A DNA stretch of 64,000 bases from Vibrio sinaloensis (lineage in GTDB: Bacteria > Pseudomonadota > Gammaproteobacteria > Enterobacterales > Vibrionaceae), in contig NZ_JWLV01000010.1 of the NCBI RefSeq assembly GCF_000808535.1, positions 1-64,000 of the forward strand. The letters run 5' to 3'. This document shows positions 29,774-40,322 of this stretch, in pieces. The position numbers and the translations under genes were made by a program. Under the pieces are notes generated by a model that made no database searches, was not told where the DNA came from, and worked only from the letters and a program-made list of their open reading frames with translations. Position 1 is the stretch's first letter. Every line of letters begins with the position of its first letter.

Positions 29774-30190
29774 TTAACCTTCTAGCCCCGCTGTGGCCGA
29801 TTTGTTCTGAATAAGCTCGATCATGTAGCCATCAGGGTCTTTTACAAAGGCAATATGTGTTGAACCACCTTTTACTGGGCCAGGCTCTCGGGTCACGTTG
29901 CCACCTGCCGCTTTGATTGCGTCACAAGTGGTGTAGATGTCGTCGACACCTATTGCGATATGGCCAAATGCGGTGCCAAGGTCGTACTCACTCGTACCCC
30001 AGTTGTAAGTTAACTCAATCACGGCACCTTGCGATTCATCACCATAACCTAAGAATGCAAGCGTGTATTCGTACTGCTTGTTTTCATTGGTGCGAAGTAG
30101 AGTCATTCCCATGACTTCGGTGTAAAACTGGATTGATTTATCAAGATCACCTACGCGAAGCATAGTGTGCAGAATGCGTCCGTTTGACAT
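29774..30190 (-). CDS. gloA: Lactoylglutathione lyase (glyoxalase I)
   Basis: Converts the methylglyoxal-glutathione hemithioacetal to S-lactoylglutathione. The 138-aa product is a vicinal-oxygen-chelate fold protein. Its four metal ligands are present: His8, Glu59, His77 and Glu125, a uniform +3 offset from E. coli numbering. The enzyme is probably the Ni-type. It follows nth on the same strand, 11 bases on. Confidence 0.96.
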   Translation of the reverse strand: MSNGRILHTMLRVGDLDKSIQFYTEVMGMTLLRTNENKQYEYTLAFLGYGDESQGAVIELTYNWGTSEYDLGTAFGHIAIGVDDIYTTCDAIKAAGGNVTREPGPVKGGSTHIAFVKDPDGYMIELIQNKSATAGLEG

Positions 30191-30201
30191 TGTTCACTCT
30201 C

Positions 30202-30843
30202 CTAACTTTCTGGATAGACTTTTTCTTTGAATTCACACAGGTCTTCAATAATACAGCTTCCGCAGCGCGGCTTGCGCGCCACACAAGTATAGCGGCCATG
30301 AAGAATGAGCCAGTGATGGACATCCAATTTGAATTCTTTGGGTACGACCTTAAGCAACTTCTCTTCAACTTGGTCGACATTTTTGCCCATAGCAAATTTA
30401 GTGCGATTGGATACGCGGTAGATGTGGGTATCGACGGCAATGGTAGGCCAACCAAAGGCGGTATTGAGCACCACATTCGCCGTTTTACGCCCGACACCCG
30501 GCAAGGCTTCTAGTGCCTCGCGATCTTCTGGTACTTCACCATTGTGTTTTTCCAATAAGATCTGACACGTTTTAATCACGTTCTCAGCTTTCGAGTTAAA
30601 CAAGCCGATGGTCTTAATGTACTCTTTGACACCATCCACCCCTAAATCAAACAATCCCTGAGGGGTGTTGGCAACAGGGTAGAGCTTATCCGTTGCTTTG
30701 TTGACACTGACATCGGTGGCTTGCGCTGAAAGCAGGACCGCAATCAACAACTCAAAAGGGGTGCTCCAGTTGAGCTCGGTTTGCGGGTTTGGGTTGTCTG
30801 CTCTCAGCCGTTCTAATATTTGACGGCGTTTATCTTTGTTCAT
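30202..30843 (-). CDS. nth: Endonuclease III
   Basis: A base-excision repair glycosylase/AP lyase for oxidised pyrimidines. The 213-aa product has the helix-hairpin-helix LPGVGRKTANV with catalytic Lys120, Asp138 in AVDTHIYRV, and the [4Fe-4S] ligands Cys187, Cys194, Cys197 and Cys203 (C-x6-C-x2-C-x5-C). It is the last gene of rnfABCDGE-nth, 30 bases after rnfE, as in E. coli. Confidence 0.97.
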   Translation of the reverse strand: MNKDKRRQILERLRADNPNPQTELNWSTPFELLIAVLLSAQATDVSVNKATDKLYPVANTPQGLFDLGVDGVKEYIKTIGLFNSKAENVIKTCQILLEKHNGEVPEDREALEALPGVGRKTANVVLNTAFGWPTIAVDTHIYRVSNRTKFAMGKNVDQVEEKLLKVVPKEFKLDVHHWLILHGRYTCVARKPRCGSCIIEDLCEFKEKVYPES

Positions 30844-30873
30844 TTGAGGCTGCTTTCCAGTGTTTTTTTATTG

Positions 30874-31563
30874 TTAGTTTGTTACTCGCGCTCGTTCTAT
30901 TGTTGGTTTTTCTTGTTTTGGTTGGCGAGCTTCAAGTTGTTTATCGATGATATTTTTGACGGCGATGAGTAGCCCCACACCAATAAAGGCACCCGGAGGG
31001 AGAAGGGCAAGCAAGAAGCTGTTATCAAACTGAAAGACTTCGATTCTCAACGCTTTCGCCCATTCACCGAGTAGTAAGTCTGCACCATCAAATAAAGTGC
31101 CATTGCCTATCACTTCACGCATTGCACCGAGAACGACTAACACGCTTGTCATGCCCATTCCCATCCAAAAACCATCTTGCGCAGACGGTAAAACATCATT
31201 TTTAGATGCGAAGGCTTCTGCGCGGCCAATGATGATGCAGTTGGTGACGATCAGTGGAATGAAAATCCCAAGCGACAGGTACAAACCATAGGCGTATGCG
31301 TTCATTAATAGCTGAACACAGGTCACCAGTGCGGCAATGATCATTACAAATACTGGGATACGCACTTCTTTTGGTACGTAGTCGCGTACTAGAGAAACGG
31401 TGACGTTGGATCCGACGAGAACCAACAGCGTGGCGATACCCAGTCCAAGTGCGTTGGTGACCGTGGAAGAGACCGCTAACAGTGGACAGAGCCCGAGGAG
31501 CTGTACCAGTGCGGGGTTGTTGTCCCACATGCCATTTTTAATCAGTGCTTTGTGTTCACTCAT
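30874..31563 (-). CDS. rnfE: Ion-translocating oxidoreductase subunit RnfE
   Basis: An integral-membrane subunit of the Rnf complex, which couples electron flow between ferredoxin and NAD+ to Na+ or H+ movement. The 229-aa product belongs to the NqrD/RnfE family with about six helices, including [22 protein letters not shown] and [20 protein letters not shown], whose conserved Cys residues ligate the membrane iron-sulfur centre in this family. The start overlaps the rnfG stop by eight bases. Confidence 0.95.
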   Translation of the reverse strand: MSEHKALIKNGMWDNNPALVQLLGLCPLLAVSSTVTNALGLGIATLLVLVGSNVTVSLVRDYVPKEVRIPVFVMIIAALVTCVQLLMNAYAYGLYLSLGIFIPLIVTNCIIIGRAEAFASKNDVLPSAQDGFWMGMGMTSVLVVLGAMREVIGNGTLFDGADLLLGEWAKALRIEVFQFDNSFLLALLPPGAFIGVGLLIAVKNIIDKQLEARQPKQEKPTIERARVTN

Positions 31564-32191
31564 TGTTGCCTCCGCAGTTTAGAGGTTGGTTGAGAATTTG
31601 CTCACGATGTGTGTTGACGTAAGAGACGGTATTTTTGACCGCTTTTACGACAGCACGCGGTGTAATAGTTGCCCCAGTAAACTGATCAAATTGCCCGCCA
31701 TCTTTACGCACTTTCCAGGTTGATTGATTTTCTTCAGTTACCGTTTTGCCCGAAAAACTCAATATCCAATCGCTGACACGCAGATCAATCTTGTCACCTA
31801 AGCCTGGAGTTTCTTGATGGCTTAGAATACGTGAACCAAGAACTTCTCCGTTTTGTGCGATGCCAACAATCAATTTTATCGCGCCATTGTAGCCATCAGG
31901 TGCAATGGCTTCGATGGCCAATGCAGAGGGTTGTCCTGCGATCGATGCCATGTAAACCGGCATAGGTTGTTCGGTGCCTAAAGCAGAGTCACTGACAAAT
32001 GTGCAGGCTTGATATAGGTCGTTGTCATGCAACTCTTGAGGAATCACTTGGTTGAGTACTGACAACAGCTGAGCTTGCTCTTGCTGGTGGATCTGGTCTT
32101 TGGTTAAGTAATGCGTCAACGCGACTAAGCCTGTAGAAGCACAAGCAAATACGGCAAGGACAACACCATTTTTACGAATTGCGTTTAACAT
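31556..32191 (-). CDS. rnfG: Ion-translocating oxidoreductase subunit RnfG
   Basis: A periplasm-facing flavoprotein subunit anchored by one N-terminal helix (residues 8-28). The 211-aa product has the covalent-FMN motif FTGATITP with flavinylated Thr175. ETPGLGDKI is the other family motif. It lies between rnfD and rnfE, the standard order. Confidence 0.95.
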   Translation of the reverse strand: MLNAIRKNGVVLAVFACASTGLVALTHYLTKDQIHQQEQAQLLSVLNQVIPQELHDNDLYQACTFVSDSALGTEQPMPVYMASIAGQPSALAIEAIAPDGYNGAIKLIVGIAQNGEVLGSRILSHQETPGLGDKIDLRVSDWILSFSGKTVTEENQSTWKVRKDGGQFDQFTGATITPRAVVKAVKNTVSYVNTHREQILNQPLNCGGNNE

Positions 32192-32199
32192 GCTGCTCC

Positions 32200-33246
32200 T
32201 TAGTGTCCATAGGTACGTGGCTTAGTGTAATAGTCGATCAGAGGGACACACATATTGCCTAAAAGAACGGCAAAAGCGACACCGTCTGGGAAGCCGCCCC
32301 AGCTTCGAATAATAAACACCATCACACCAATGAAGGCACCGAATATCAAACGTCCCTTAACCGTCGTTGACGCAGAGACAGGGTCAGTTGCGATGAAAAA
32401 TGCGCCTAGCATGGTTGCCCCAGAGAGCAGGTGCAGTATTGGTGAAGCGGTTTCACCCGGAGCCAATAATAGGAACAGGCCACTTGCCGCCGTTAGACCC
32501 AGTAAAAAGCTGACGGGAATATGCCAACTAATGACGCGAAGTTTAATTAACGCAAGACCGCCAATTAGGTACGCTAAGTTCACCCATTCCCAGCCAATGC
32601 CAGCGAGAGCGCCAAATTGTGGCTGAGACATCGCTTCGCTCGCGGTATTTCCGGTAAGAAGGGCTGTCTTAAACGCATCCAATGGCGTTGCCATCGTAAC
32701 TCCATCGATACCCGTGCGAATTTGTTGCAGCGATAGACCATCTAAGTTGAATCCGGTAAAGATGAGTGAGAATGCATCCCCCATTGAGATAGATGTCGCT
32801 TGCAGCTCACTCGGTGATACCCAGCTTGTCATCTGGACAGGGAAAGAGATGAGCAAGACGACATAAGCGACCATGGCAGGATTGAATAGGTTCTGTCCTA
32901 TGCCGCCATACAAGTGCTTTGCGATGACAATGGCAAAAATAAGACCGATGACAACGATCCACCAAGGAGAGAATGGTGGAATGGCGATCGCAAGCAACCA
33001 AGCGGTTACTATGGCGCTGTTGTCGCGCAGTGCCGACATCGGAGAGCGCTTGCGGCAAACCATCACTAACGCTTCTAGGCTTAAGCCGACAGCTAAAGCG
33101 AGTATTAGCTGAATTAGGGTTCCCCAGCCAAAGAAATAGGTTTGTGCTGCCAAGCCTGGTAGTGCACATAATGCAACCCACTTCATTAGGTCAGGAGTGC
33201 TTCTGCGACTGTGCGCATGGGGTGAGCTGGCAATAAAAAAGGCCAC
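32200..33246 (-). CDS. rnfD: Ion-translocating oxidoreductase subunit RnfD
   Basis: A polytopic subunit of the NqrB/RnfD family. The 348-aa product carries GVTMATPLD with Thr187 as the covalent FMN site. The start is GTG at 33246, giving (M)[12 protein letters not shown]; it overlaps the rnfC TAG stop by one base, and GAGAAAGAG upstream acts as Shine-Dalgarno, so translation is coupled. Confidence 0.94.
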   Translation of the reverse strand: MAFFIASSPHAHSRRSTPDLMKWVALCALPGLAAQTYFFGWGTLIQLILALAVGLSLEALVMVCRKRSPMSALRDNSAIVTAWLLAIAIPPFSPWWIVVIGLIFAIVIAKHLYGGIGQNLFNPAMVAYVVLLISFPVQMTSWVSPSELQATSISMGDAFSLIFTGFNLDGLSLQQIRTGIDGVTMATPLDAFKTALLTGNTASEAMSQPQFGALAGIGWEWVNLAYLIGGLALIKLRVISWHIPVSFLLGLTAASGLFLLLAPGETASPILHLLSGATMLGAFFIATDPVSASTTVKGRLIFGAFIGVMVFIIRSWGGFPDGVAFAVLLGNMCVPLIDYYTKPRTYGH

Positions 33247-35987
33247 TACTCTTTCTCCTCAGAATTTTGTTGTTCTTTTGCTTGTTGTTGCGCAGCTTTG
33301 CGCGCTTTAGCTCGTGCAATGGCAGCAGCAACAGCAACTTTTTTCGGATCGTCCGCTTGAGCAGGCTCAGTCTCGGCTTGCTCAACTTGCGGCTTCGCTT
33401 CTGGTTGAGCTTGCTCTGCTTCTTGCGCAGCTTTACGCGCTTTAGCTCGGGCAATGGCAGCAGCGACAGCGGCTTTTTTCGGATCGTCCGCTTGCGCAGG
33501 CTCAACCTCGGCTTCCTCAACTTGCGGCTTCGCTTCTGGTTGAGTTTGCTCTGCTTCTTGCGCAGCTTTGCGTGCTTTCGCTCGAGCAATGGCAGCAGCG
33601 ACAGCGGCTTTTTTCGGATCGTCCGCTTGAGCAGGTTCAGCCTCGGCTTCCTCAACTTGCGGCTTCGCTTCTGGTTGAGCTTGCTCTGTTTGCTGCGCAG
33701 CTTTACGCGCTTTTGCTCGTGCAATGGCAGCAGCGACAGCGGCTTTTTTCGGATCGTCCGTTTGTGCTGGCTCAGTTTCGGCTTCCTCAATTTGAGGCTT
33801 AGCTTCTGGCTGAGTTTGCTCTGCTCCTTGCGCGGCTTTGCGTGCTTTCGCCCGCGCGATGGCAGCTGCTACAGCGGCTTTTTTCGGATCGTTCGCTTGA
33901 GCAGGTTCAGCCTCGGTTTCCTCAACTTGCGGCTTAGTTTCCGGTTGAGTTTGCTCTGCTCCTTGCGCGGCTTTGCGTGCTTTCGCCCGCGCAATGGCAG
34001 CAGCGACTGCGGCTTTTTTCGGATCGTCCGCTCGAGCAGATTGAGCCTCGACTTCCTCAACTTGAGGCTTCGCTTCTGGCTGAGTTTGCTCTGCTCCTTG
34101 CGCGGCTTTGCGCACTTTTGCTCTTGCTATCGCATCAGCGACTGCAGCTTTTTTATCACTGGTAGGCGCGTCACTGTTTGTTTGTTCGGCTTTCTTAGCT
34201 TTTGCTCTAGCGATTGCAGCAGCAACAGCGTCTTTTTTGTCTGAGCTGTCAACACTATGCTCTGAAGTCGATTGTTGAGCTTTTTGTGCTTTTCGCTCAC
34301 GAGCTTGGCGTTTACGTTCCTCACGCAACTTCATCATTTCGGAATTGTCGGGTTCGCTACTGCCTGAATGTTGCGCAGCAGCCTGCTTCGCCTTCGCTTT
34401 GGCAATGGCAGCGGCAACCGCAGGTTTCACCTCATTTTCAGCAGCTGCATTATCCGATTTTTGCGCTTTTACGCGTGCGATAGCGGCGGCGATCGCATCA
34501 TCACAGCCAGACTTTTTCATCTCTTTGCGACGATCGTCGGCCGCTTTCTTGAAGCGATTTTCTCGTTCGGCTTTATCTCGCTCCATGCGCGCTTTTTTCT
34601 CTTCAAAGCGTATTTTCGCGCGCTCTGCCGCTTCCGCTTCTTCTTTACGAGTGCGAATTTCTGCTTTTGCTTGGCGGTAGTATTGAACAAGTGGAATTTC
34701 ACTCGGGCAGACAAACGCACACGCCCCACATTCAATACAGTCTTTTAGGTTTAGCTCTTCACACTTATCGAACTCTTCAGCTTTGGCGTGCCACTGGAGT
34801 TGTTGAGGAAGCAATGACGCGGGGCAGACTTCTGCGCACTGACCGCAACGAATACACGCCATCTCATAGTGGTCTGGTGAGATCTCTTTGCGAGTCGGTG
34901 CGAGGATGCAGTTTGCTGTTTTGGTGATGGGCACATTGGCATGTGGCAAGGTGAACCCCATCATAGGGCCGCCCATAATTAGGCGAGGCAGTTTTTTATC
35001 GGCTTTGTAGCCAAATTCATCGAGTAGCGCTTGCACAGGAGTACCGATTCGCGCCCAAACGTTTCTTGGCTGTTTAAAGGTATCACCTGTTAACGTAACG
35101 ATGCGCTCGATGAGTGGTTCGCCGTCGCAAACGGCACGCTTGATTGCCTGTAGCGAGCCGACGTTTTGTACCAGCAAACCAATATCTGCAGGTATCCCAT
35201 TTGCTGGCACTTCTTTATTGGTCAGAATTTTGATGAGCTGTTTCTCACCACCAGAAGGGTATTTGGTCGGAATCACTCGGATGACAATGTCTTTATTTAG
35301 TGCCGCGTGTTGTAGAGCCGCGACCGCGTTCGGCTTATTGTCTTCAATGCCAATGATGGTCAGTTTCGGCTTGAGAATATGCTCAACAATTTCGATACCT
35401 TGGATGATTTCGTCGGCATGTTCTTGCATCAACATGTCATCTGCGGTGATGTACGGCTCACACTCCGCCGCGTTGACAATCAATATCTCGGTACGTGCTA
35501 AGCCAGATTGAATCTTCTTCGCCGTCGGGAAGCCTGCGCCGCCCATGCCTGAAATACCCGCTTGGCGGATAATTTCAATCAGTTCATCAGGGGAGGATTG
35601 GCGATAGTCTTCCACGCATGCGCGATCTATCCAGGTCTCTTCGCCATCTGGATGAATGACAATACACAGCTCAGATAATCCTGAAGGGTGAGCGGTTGTT
35701 CTATGCTCTATCGCTACAACCTTTCCGGAGGTTGGAGCGTGGATAGGTAGCATAAAGCTGGTGTCGTATTTGGTCAGGGCTTCGCCTTTTTTGACCTCGT
35801 CACCCACATTTACGGTTATCGTACCCGGCTTGCCAATGTGCTGTTTGACAGGCAAGACAATCTCGCTAGGGAGACTGGCACGCGCGATGGGTGATTGAAT
35901 AGACTGTCGCTTGTTTTCTGGTGGGTGAATGCCGCCTGGAAAATCCCACAGAGCGCCCGTTCTAATTTGTTCGATTAATGACAACAT
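33246..35987 (-). CDS. rnfC: Ion-translocating oxidoreductase subunit RnfC with repeat tail
   Basis: The NADH/flavin-binding and iron-sulfur subunit of Rnf. At 913 aa it is long. The core (about 1-450) has the flavin/NADH region [19 protein letters not shown] near 155, then two [4Fe-4S] motifs, [14 protein letters not shown] and [14 protein letters not shown], near 375-425. From residue 450 it is a charged, Ala/Lys/Glu-rich helix with six 45-residue tandem repeats (613-882) and a partial seventh. This tail varies among gamma-proteobacteria. Confidence 0.95.
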   Translation of the reverse strand: MLSLIEQIRTGALWDFPGGIHPPENKRQSIQSPIARASLPSEIVLPVKQHIGKPGTITVNVGDEVKKGEALTKYDTSFMLPIHAPTSGKVVAIEHRTTAHPSGLSELCIVIHPDGEETWIDRACVEDYRQSSPDELIEIIRQAGISGMGGAGFPTAKKIQSGLARTEILIVNAAECEPYITADDMLMQEHADEIIQGIEIVEHILKPKLTIIGIEDNKPNAVAALQHAALNKDIVIRVIPTKYPSGGEKQLIKILTNKEVPANGIPADIGLLVQNVGSLQAIKRAVCDGEPLIERIVTLTGDTFKQPRNVWARIGTPVQALLDEFGYKADKKLPRLIMGGPMMGFTLPHANVPITKTANCILAPTRKEISPDHYEMACIRCGQCAEVCPASLLPQQLQWHAKAEEFDKCEELNLKDCIECGACAFVCPSEIPLVQYYRQAKAEIRTRKEEAEAAERAKIRFEEKKARMERDKAERENRFKKAADDRRKEMKKSGCDDAIAAAIARVKAQKSDNAAAENEVKPAVAAAIAKAKAKQAAAQHSGSSEPDNSEMMKLREERKRQARERKAQKAQQSTSEHSVDSSDKKDAVAAAIARAKAKKAEQTNSDAPTSDKKAAVADAIARAKVRKAAQGAEQTQPEAKPQVEEVEAQSARADDPKKAAVAAAIARAKARKAAQGAEQTQPETKPQVEETEAEPAQANDPKKAAVAAAIARAKARKAAQGAEQTQPEAKPQIEEAETEPAQTDDPKKAAVAAAIARAKARKAAQQTEQAQPEAKPQVEEAEAEPAQADDPKKAAVAAAIARAKARKAAQEAEQTQPEAKPQVEEAEVEPAQADDPKKAAVAAAIARAKARKAAQEAEQAQPEAKPQVEQAETEPAQADDPKKVAVAAAIARAKARKAAQQQAKEQQNSEEKE
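33288..34151 (-). repeat. Tandem 135-bp repeats inside rnfC
   Basis: Six complete 135-bp units plus part of a seventh encode repeats of the type [19 protein letters not shown] followed by a Gln/Pro/Glu-rich linker ending in DDPK. The marker GCGGCTTTTTTCGGATCG recurs at intervals of 135 bases on the plus strand. Units differ by only a few substitutions, so recent duplication or gene conversion is likely. More degenerate copies of the [12 protein letters not shown] element lie further upstream in the gene. Confidence 0.92.
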
Positions 35988-35995
35988 ACCAGTCC

Positions 35996-36577
35996 TTAAT
36001 TCACACTTTTCTGCTTGGCTGCAGAATCGGTAATATCAACAACAGGAATGGCGTCCAGTTGCCATTTCCAGTTCGCTGTAGTGGTTTCTACAGGAATCAT
36101 TTCAATACAATCTGTCGGACAAGGCGCGACACACAGATCGCAGCCTGTACATTCATCTTTTATGACGGTGTGCAGTGCCTTAGTGCCACCCACGATGGCG
36201 TCGACAGGACAAGCTTGGATACACTTAGTACAACCGATGCACATATCTTCATGAATAAAGGCAACGGTCTTAACATCATCCAGTTCGTGGGCTGACTCAG
36301 TGGCTTCTACGCCCATTAAATCCGCCAGTTTTTCAATCGTAGCTTGCCCGCCTGGAGGACATTTATTGATTGCATCGCCGTTCGCGATCGCTTCTGCATA
36401 CGGGCGACAACCTGGGTACCCGCACTGACCACATTGAGTCTGAGGTAAGATGTTGTCGATCTGGTCTACGATAGGGTCCGCTTCCACTTTAAAGCGAATA
36501 GAAGCAAAACCAAGAATCGCGCCAAATACGGCAGCCAATGCTGCTACGGCTAATACCGCAATTAGAATCGAGCTCAT
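35996..36577 (-). CDS. rnfB: Ion-translocating oxidoreductase subunit RnfB
   Basis: The ferredoxin-like electron-entry subunit. The 193-aa product has an N-terminal membrane helix (about 5-25), a four-Cys cluster motif with [11 protein letters not shown] near residue 50, and two [4Fe-4S] ferredoxin motifs, [14 protein letters not shown] and [15 protein letters not shown]. It overlaps the rnfA stop in a TAATG arrangement and lies eight bases before rnfC. Confidence 0.96.
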   Translation of the reverse strand: MSSILIAVLAVAALAAVFGAILGFASIRFKVEADPIVDQIDNILPQTQCGQCGYPGCRPYAEAIANGDAINKCPPGGQATIEKLADLMGVEATESAHELDDVKTVAFIHEDMCIGCTKCIQACPVDAIVGGTKALHTVIKDECTGCDLCVAPCPTDCIEMIPVETTTANWKWQLDAIPVVDITDSAAKQKSVN

Positions 36578-37158
36578 TACAATTTCACCAACCCAGTAAA
36601 GCCCATGAATGCCAGCGACATAAGTCCTGCGGTAATCATTGCGATAGATGCGCCTTTAAAGGGAGCGGGTACGTCAGCCGCGGTAATACGTTCACGCATG
36701 GAAGCAAACAGAATCAGCACTAACGAGAAACCCACCGCAGCACCAAAACCATAAATGATGGATTCAATAAAGTTATGGTTTTCATTGATATTGAGTAACG
36801 CGACACCCAGAACCGCACAGTTGGTCGTGATAAGGGGCAAGAAAATTCCCAGTAAGCGGTAGAGTGTTGGGCTGGTTTTGTGGACCACCATTTCCGTGAA
36901 CTGTACGACAACAGCGATCACTAAAATGAAGCTCATGGTCCTGAGGTATTGAAGACCAAGAGGCGCTAGAATGTAGTTTTCAACAAGGTAGGCGCACACG
37001 GAGGCGAGGGTCAAAACGAACGTTGTCGCTAACCCCATTCCGATTGCTGTTTCCAGTTTTTTTGACACGCCCATAAATGGACATAAGCCCAAAAACTTCA
37101 CCAGTACAAAGTTGTTTACTAGGACAGTGCCTACCAACAACAAAAGATATTCGGTCAT
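36577..37158 (-). CDS. rnfA: Ion-translocating oxidoreductase subunit RnfA
   Basis: First gene of the rnf operon. The 193-aa polytopic protein of the NqrE/RnfA family has about six helices; [18 protein letters not shown] and [14 protein letters not shown] carry the conserved Cys residues that, in relatives, share an intramembrane iron-sulfur centre with RnfE. The operon promoter should lie in 37159-37367. Confidence 0.95.
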   Translation of the reverse strand: MTEYLLLLVGTVLVNNFVLVKFLGLCPFMGVSKKLETAIGMGLATTFVLTLASVCAYLVENYILAPLGLQYLRTMSFILVIAVVVQFTEMVVHKTSPTLYRLLGIFLPLITTNCAVLGVALLNINENHNFIESIIYGFGAAVGFSLVLILFASMRERITAADVPAPFKGASIAMITAGLMSLAFMGFTGLVKL

Positions 37159-37367
37159 AGTTATTTATTTGAGAAATTCCGATCCCGATATTATCGTGCT
37201 TTGCCAAGCCAATAACAACCAAGGAAAGATAAGGTTTTATGCTGTTGAGTGAAATTTATACGGATTTAGCGGTAAAAAGTCGCACGAAATATCGATAGAA
37301 AGGGTCGTCGATGCTTATCAGATCGGTGTAGCGCGATCGAACTTAGGTTGTAAACGCCATCAATACG

Positions 37368-37397
37368 AAAAAAGCCCAATCTCTCGATTGGGCTTTT
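37368..37397 (-). terminator. Terminator after tRNA-Asn
   Basis: Stem GCCCAAT/ATTGGGC flanked by A and T runs, 10 bases after the 3' end of the tRNA on the minus strand. Confidence 0.85.
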
Positions 37398-37406
37398 CTC
37401 TAAATC

Positions 37407-37482
37407 TGGCTCCTCCTGCTGGGCTCGAACCAGCGACCTGCGGATTAACAGTCCGTCGCTCTACCAACTGAGCTAAGGAGGA
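37407..37482 (-). tRNA. tRNA-Asn (anticodon GTT)
   Basis: A 76-base cloverleaf on the minus strand: acceptor TCCTCCT/AGGAGGA, anticodon GTT within ACTGTTAAT, T-arm GGTTCGAGCC, and CCA encoded. It stands alone with its own terminator. Confidence 0.95.
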
Positions 37483-37616
37483 ATTGCTTTAAGCGGGGCG
37501 AATCTTAACGATCCAGTTTGACCCTGTCAACATTAAATAGGCTGTGAATGATGATTTTTTGCGTAATAAAAAACTTTACTTTCTTGTAGCCCTTATCAGA
37601 CAAAGGCTAGATTTAC

Positions 37617-37639
37617 TTATCCACCAAAATTGTGGATAA
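37617..37639. promoter_or_regulatory. Inverted pair of DnaA boxes
   Basis: TTATCCACC at 37617-37625 (8 of 9 to TTATNCACA) faces TGTGGATAA at 37631-37639, the perfect complement of TTATCCACA, across a five-base gap. DnaA boxes are reported upstream of E. coli uvrB too, which supports a regulatory role over chance. Confidence 0.6.
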
Positions 37640-37823
37640 CTATGTTAATTAAACTTGAGCAATTAATAAACAATCGATTTGTAGAGTATTAAGTCTAAAA
37701 ATAATCAATAAAGATCATTTTGTAACCGGTTGTATAATAAAGCGCCAGGTTAATTTTTAGCCATTTTATGACTAAATTGGATCGAGTGGATCATTTCTGT
37801 GATCAAGCGATGTAGCGGGAAAA

Positions 37824-37832
37824 TGTGAATAA
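37824..37832 (-). promoter_or_regulatory. DnaA box upstream of uvrB
   Basis: TGTGAATAA is the complement of TTATTCACA, a perfect match to the DnaA consensus TTATNCACA. It is the third such box within about 220 bases. Confidence 0.55.
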
Positions 37833-37971
37833 CTTGTGAGCTATTTGAAAGGCTTTTTGAGAAGTGATCTCTGCTTGGGCGGAAGATAGTAACAGGATTG
37901 AAATTGATGATCTAGCGATCACAGTACAAATTTATTAAAACAGCGAGATATTTTTTCCTCAGCTATTGTTT

Positions 37972-37987
37972 CTGTATATTTATACAG
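37972..37987. promoter_or_regulatory. LexA (SOS) box upstream of uvrB
   Basis: CTGTATATTTATACAG is a CTGT-N8-ACAG palindrome with an AT-rich core, matching the gamma-proteobacterial LexA operator. It ends 44 bases before the uvrB start, so uvrB should be SOS-induced as in E. coli. Confidence 0.88.
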
Positions 37988-38031
37988 TCACAATAATGGA
38001 TTGATGAAAAGTGGATAGGGCCGAGGTGTCT

Positions 38032-40062
38032 ATGGGTAAAGTATTTGAATTGGTATCGGATTATCAGCCATCGGGCGATCAGCCGACCGCCATCAATCAG
38101 TTGCTAGAAGGTTTAGATTCAGGGTTAGCCCATCAAACTTTGCTCGGGGTAACAGGGTCTGGTAAGACGTTTACTTTAGCGAATGTGATCGCCAAAGCGC
38201 AACGACCAGCCATTCTCTTAGCACCGAATAAAACGCTAGCAGCGCAGCTGTATGGGGAAATGAAATCATTTTTTCCTCACAATGCGGTTGAGTACTTTGT
38301 CTCGTATTACGACTATTACCAACCAGAAGCCTATGTCCCAACAACAGATACCTTCATTGAAAAAGACGCGTCAGTAAACGCACATATCGAGCAGATGCGT
38401 TTGTCTGCCACCAAAGCACTACTTGAACGAAAAGATGCCATCATTGTTGCGTCGGTCTCCGCGATTTATGGTTTGGGTGATCCAGAAGCCTATCTGCAAA
38501 TGATGCTGCATATTCGTCGCGGTGATGTTTTAGATCAGCGCGATATTTTGCGTCGTCTTGCAGAGCTCCAATATAGCCGTAATGATGTTGCCTTTGAACG
38601 CGGTCAATTTCGCGTTAGAGGAGAGGTGATCGACATTTTCCCTGCAGAATCAGATCAAGATGCGGTTCGTATTGAGATGTTTGATGATGAAATTGACTGC
38701 ATTAGCATTTTTGACCCACTGACCGGTGTGGTAAAACAGCGCGATTTACCACGTTTCACCATTTACCCGAAGACCCACTATGTAACCCCACGTGACCGGA
38801 TTCTAGATGCTATTGAAAACATCAAGGTCGAATTGGAGTCACGTAAAAAGTATCTCCTAGAAAACAACAAATTGCTTGAAGAACAGCGGATCTCACAGCG
38901 TACTCAGTTCGACATTGAAATGATGAACGAACTCGGTTTTTGTTCTGGAATCGAAAACTACTCTCGTTACTTGAGCGGGCGTAAAGAAGGAGAGCCGCCT
39001 CCGACCTTGTTTGACTATCTTCCTCATGATGGCCTTCTAATCATCGATGAATCGCACGTCACCGTGCCACAGATTGGCGCCATGTATAAAGGTGACCGTT
39101 CTCGTAAAGAGACCTTGGTAGAGTTTGGTTTTCGCCTACCTTCAGCACTTGATAACCGACCAATGAAGTTTGAGGAGTTTGAATCTATTGCTCCGCAAAC
39201 TATTTTTGTCTCAGCGACGCCCGGTAATTATGAGCTGGAAAAATCTGACAACGAGATCGCTGATCAGGTGGTTCGTCCTACTGGTTTACTTGACCCTGAA
39301 TTAGAAGTGCGTCCTGTGGCAACCCAAGTGGATGACCTGTTGTCTGAGATTCGAATTCGCTCTGTTAAAGATGAGCGTGTACTGGTTACCACACTCACTA
39401 AGCGTATGGCGGAGGATTTGACTGAGTACCTTACGGAACATGATGTGAAAGTGCGCTATCTCCATTCTGATATTGATACGGTTGAGCGTGTTGAAATTAT
39501 CCGCGACCTGCGCTTGGGCGAGTTCGATGTCTTGGTCGGCATTAACTTGTTACGTGAGGGCTTGGACATGCCGGAAGTGTCTTTAGTTGCTATCTTAGAT
39601 GCCGACAAAGAAGGTTTCCTTCGCTCCGAACGGTCATTAATTCAGACCATTGGCCGTGCTGCACGAAATGTCAGTGGTAAAGCGATCCTGTACGCGGACT
39701 CGATCACCAAGTCGATGAAGAAAGCGATGGACGAGACCAATCGCCGCCGTGAGAAGCAGCAGGAATACAATGAAAAAATGGGGATTGAACCACAAGCTCT
39801 GAAACGCAACATTAAAGACATCATGGAGCTCGGTGACATCACCAAGAGTAAGAAGCAGCGTGTGAGTAAAGCGGTACCGTTATCGAAGGTAGCGGAATCG
39901 TCACAACGTTATGATGTCATGACACCACAACAGCTTGAGAAAGAGATCAGCAAACTAGAAGCGCAAATGTATCAACATGCGCAAGACCTGGAGTTTGAAT
40001 TGGCGGCAGAAAAGCGCGATCAGATCGAAAAACTGCGTCAGCAATTTATCGCCAACAGTTAA
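38032..40062 (+). CDS. uvrB: Excinuclease ABC subunit B
   Basis: The damage-verifying helicase-like subunit of nucleotide excision repair. The 676-aa product has Walker A GVTGSGKT at 39-46, the beta-hairpin [12 protein letters not shown], the Walker B region [13 protein letters not shown], helicase motifs QTIGRAARN near the end of the core, and a C-terminal UVR domain that meets UvrC. The start at 38032 is set by GAGGTG upstream; the short in-frame extension is not family-like. A LexA box lies upstream. Confidence 0.97.
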   Translation: MGKVFELVSDYQPSGDQPTAINQLLEGLDSGLAHQTLLGVTGSGKTFTLANVIAKAQRPAILLAPNKTLAAQLYGEMKSFFPHNAVEYFVSYYDYYQPEAYVPTTDTFIEKDASVNAHIEQMRLSATKALLERKDAIIVASVSAIYGLGDPEAYLQMMLHIRRGDVLDQRDILRRLAELQYSRNDVAFERGQFRVRGEVIDIFPAESDQDAVRIEMFDDEIDCISIFDPLTGVVKQRDLPRFTIYPKTHYVTPRDRILDAIENIKVELESRKKYLLENNKLLEEQRISQRTQFDIEMMNELGFCSGIENYSRYLSGRKEGEPPPTLFDYLPHDGLLIIDESHVTVPQIGAMYKGDRSRKETLVEFGFRLPSALDNRPMKFEEFESIAPQTIFVSATPGNYELEKSDNEIADQVVRPTGLLDPELEVRPVATQVDDLLSEIRIRSVKDERVLVTTLTKRMAEDLTEYLTEHDVKVRYLHSDIDTVERVEIIRDLRLGEFDVLVGINLLREGLDMPEVSLVAILDADKEGFLRSERSLIQTIGRAARNVSGKAILYADSITKSMKKAMDETNRRREKQQEYNEKMGIEPQALKRNIKDIMELGDITKSKKQRVSKAVPLSKVAESSQRYDVMTPQQLEKEISKLEAQMYQHAQDLEFELAAEKRDQIEKLRQQFIANS

Positions 40063-40077
40063 CGGCTTTATCAAGAT

Positions 40078-40173
40078 AAAAAAATAGCCAATAGATAAGG
40101 TATCTATTGGCTGTAATTTGTGAATAATACATTCACTAACAACGTCAGTTGGCTAGGTGACCCATGAGGGTCA
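40078..40173 (-). ncRNA. qrr1: Quorum-sensing small RNA Qrr1
   Basis: Read on the minus strand, this about 96-base RNA opens with a TGACCC/GGGTCA hairpin, then the Qrr core CCTAGCCAACTGACGTTG and TTAGTGAA (complement of about 40132-40156) that pairs with target mRNAs such as luxR/hapR, and ends in a perfect 12-bp terminator stem AGCCAATAGATA/TATCTATTGGCT plus seven T. It is divergent from luxO, the usual qrr1 site. It needs Hfq and is made when LuxO is phosphorylated at low cell density. The 5' end is estimated from the -12 element. Confidence 0.93.
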
Positions 40174-40184
40174 TAGTAGTTTTA

Positions 40185-40198
40185 GCAGATACCGTGCC
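40185..40198 (-). promoter_or_regulatory. Sigma-54 promoter of qrr1
   Basis: On the minus strand GGCACGGTATCTGC has GG and GC separated by exactly ten bases, the -24/-12 signature of sigma-54. The predicted start is about 12 bases downstream, at the first base of the Qrr1 hairpin. Confidence 0.9.
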
Positions 40199-40260
40199 AC
40201 AAATATTGTGCGTGATTCATCCAAATTCCTACTAATTTGTGTCAAAATAGCCCATTCAAT

Positions 40261-40273
40261 TTGCAAAATGCAA
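40261..40273. promoter_or_regulatory. LuxO binding site
   Basis: TTGCAAAATGCAA fits the LuxO palindrome TTGCA-W3-TGCAA perfectly. Further partial copies (TTGCAATTTGTTA-like and TGCATTGCGC-like on the minus strand) follow up to about 40305. The site is about 63 bases upstream of the qrr1 -24 element and about 50 before luxO, so it may also set luxO autoregulation. Confidence 0.85.
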
Positions 40274-40322
40274 AGCGCAATGCAATCATTTAACAAATTG
40301 CAAAATAATAATTGGCTAGGCT

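Larger units (their letters stand above)
37483..37971. other. Long AT-rich intergenic region before uvrB
   Basis: About 490 bases without a supported gene. It holds the tRNA-Asn promoter on the minus strand and the uvrB upstream region with two perfect DnaA boxes and one near-perfect box (listed separately). No ORF or RNA fold stands out. Confidence 0.5.

Noticed and set aside
33288..34151. Regular repeats that might suggest a CRISPR array
   Set aside because: The period of 135 bases is a multiple of three, the units are translated in the rnfC frame and there are no unique spacers or cas genes.
33191..34244. Long ORFs on the plus strand (33267-34244) and in another minus frame (33191-33790) opposite rnfC
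   Set aside because: They arise from the 135-bp rnfC repeats, which keep other frames open. Their products are Leu/Phe/Arg- or Lys/Leu-rich monotony without family resemblance or a good ribosome site.
30874..37158. Operon read as NQR (Na+-translocating NADH:quinone reductase)
   Set aside because: RnfB with its two ferredoxin motifs, the RnfC iron-sulfur motifs and the linked nth gene identify Rnf; no NqrA or NqrF is present.
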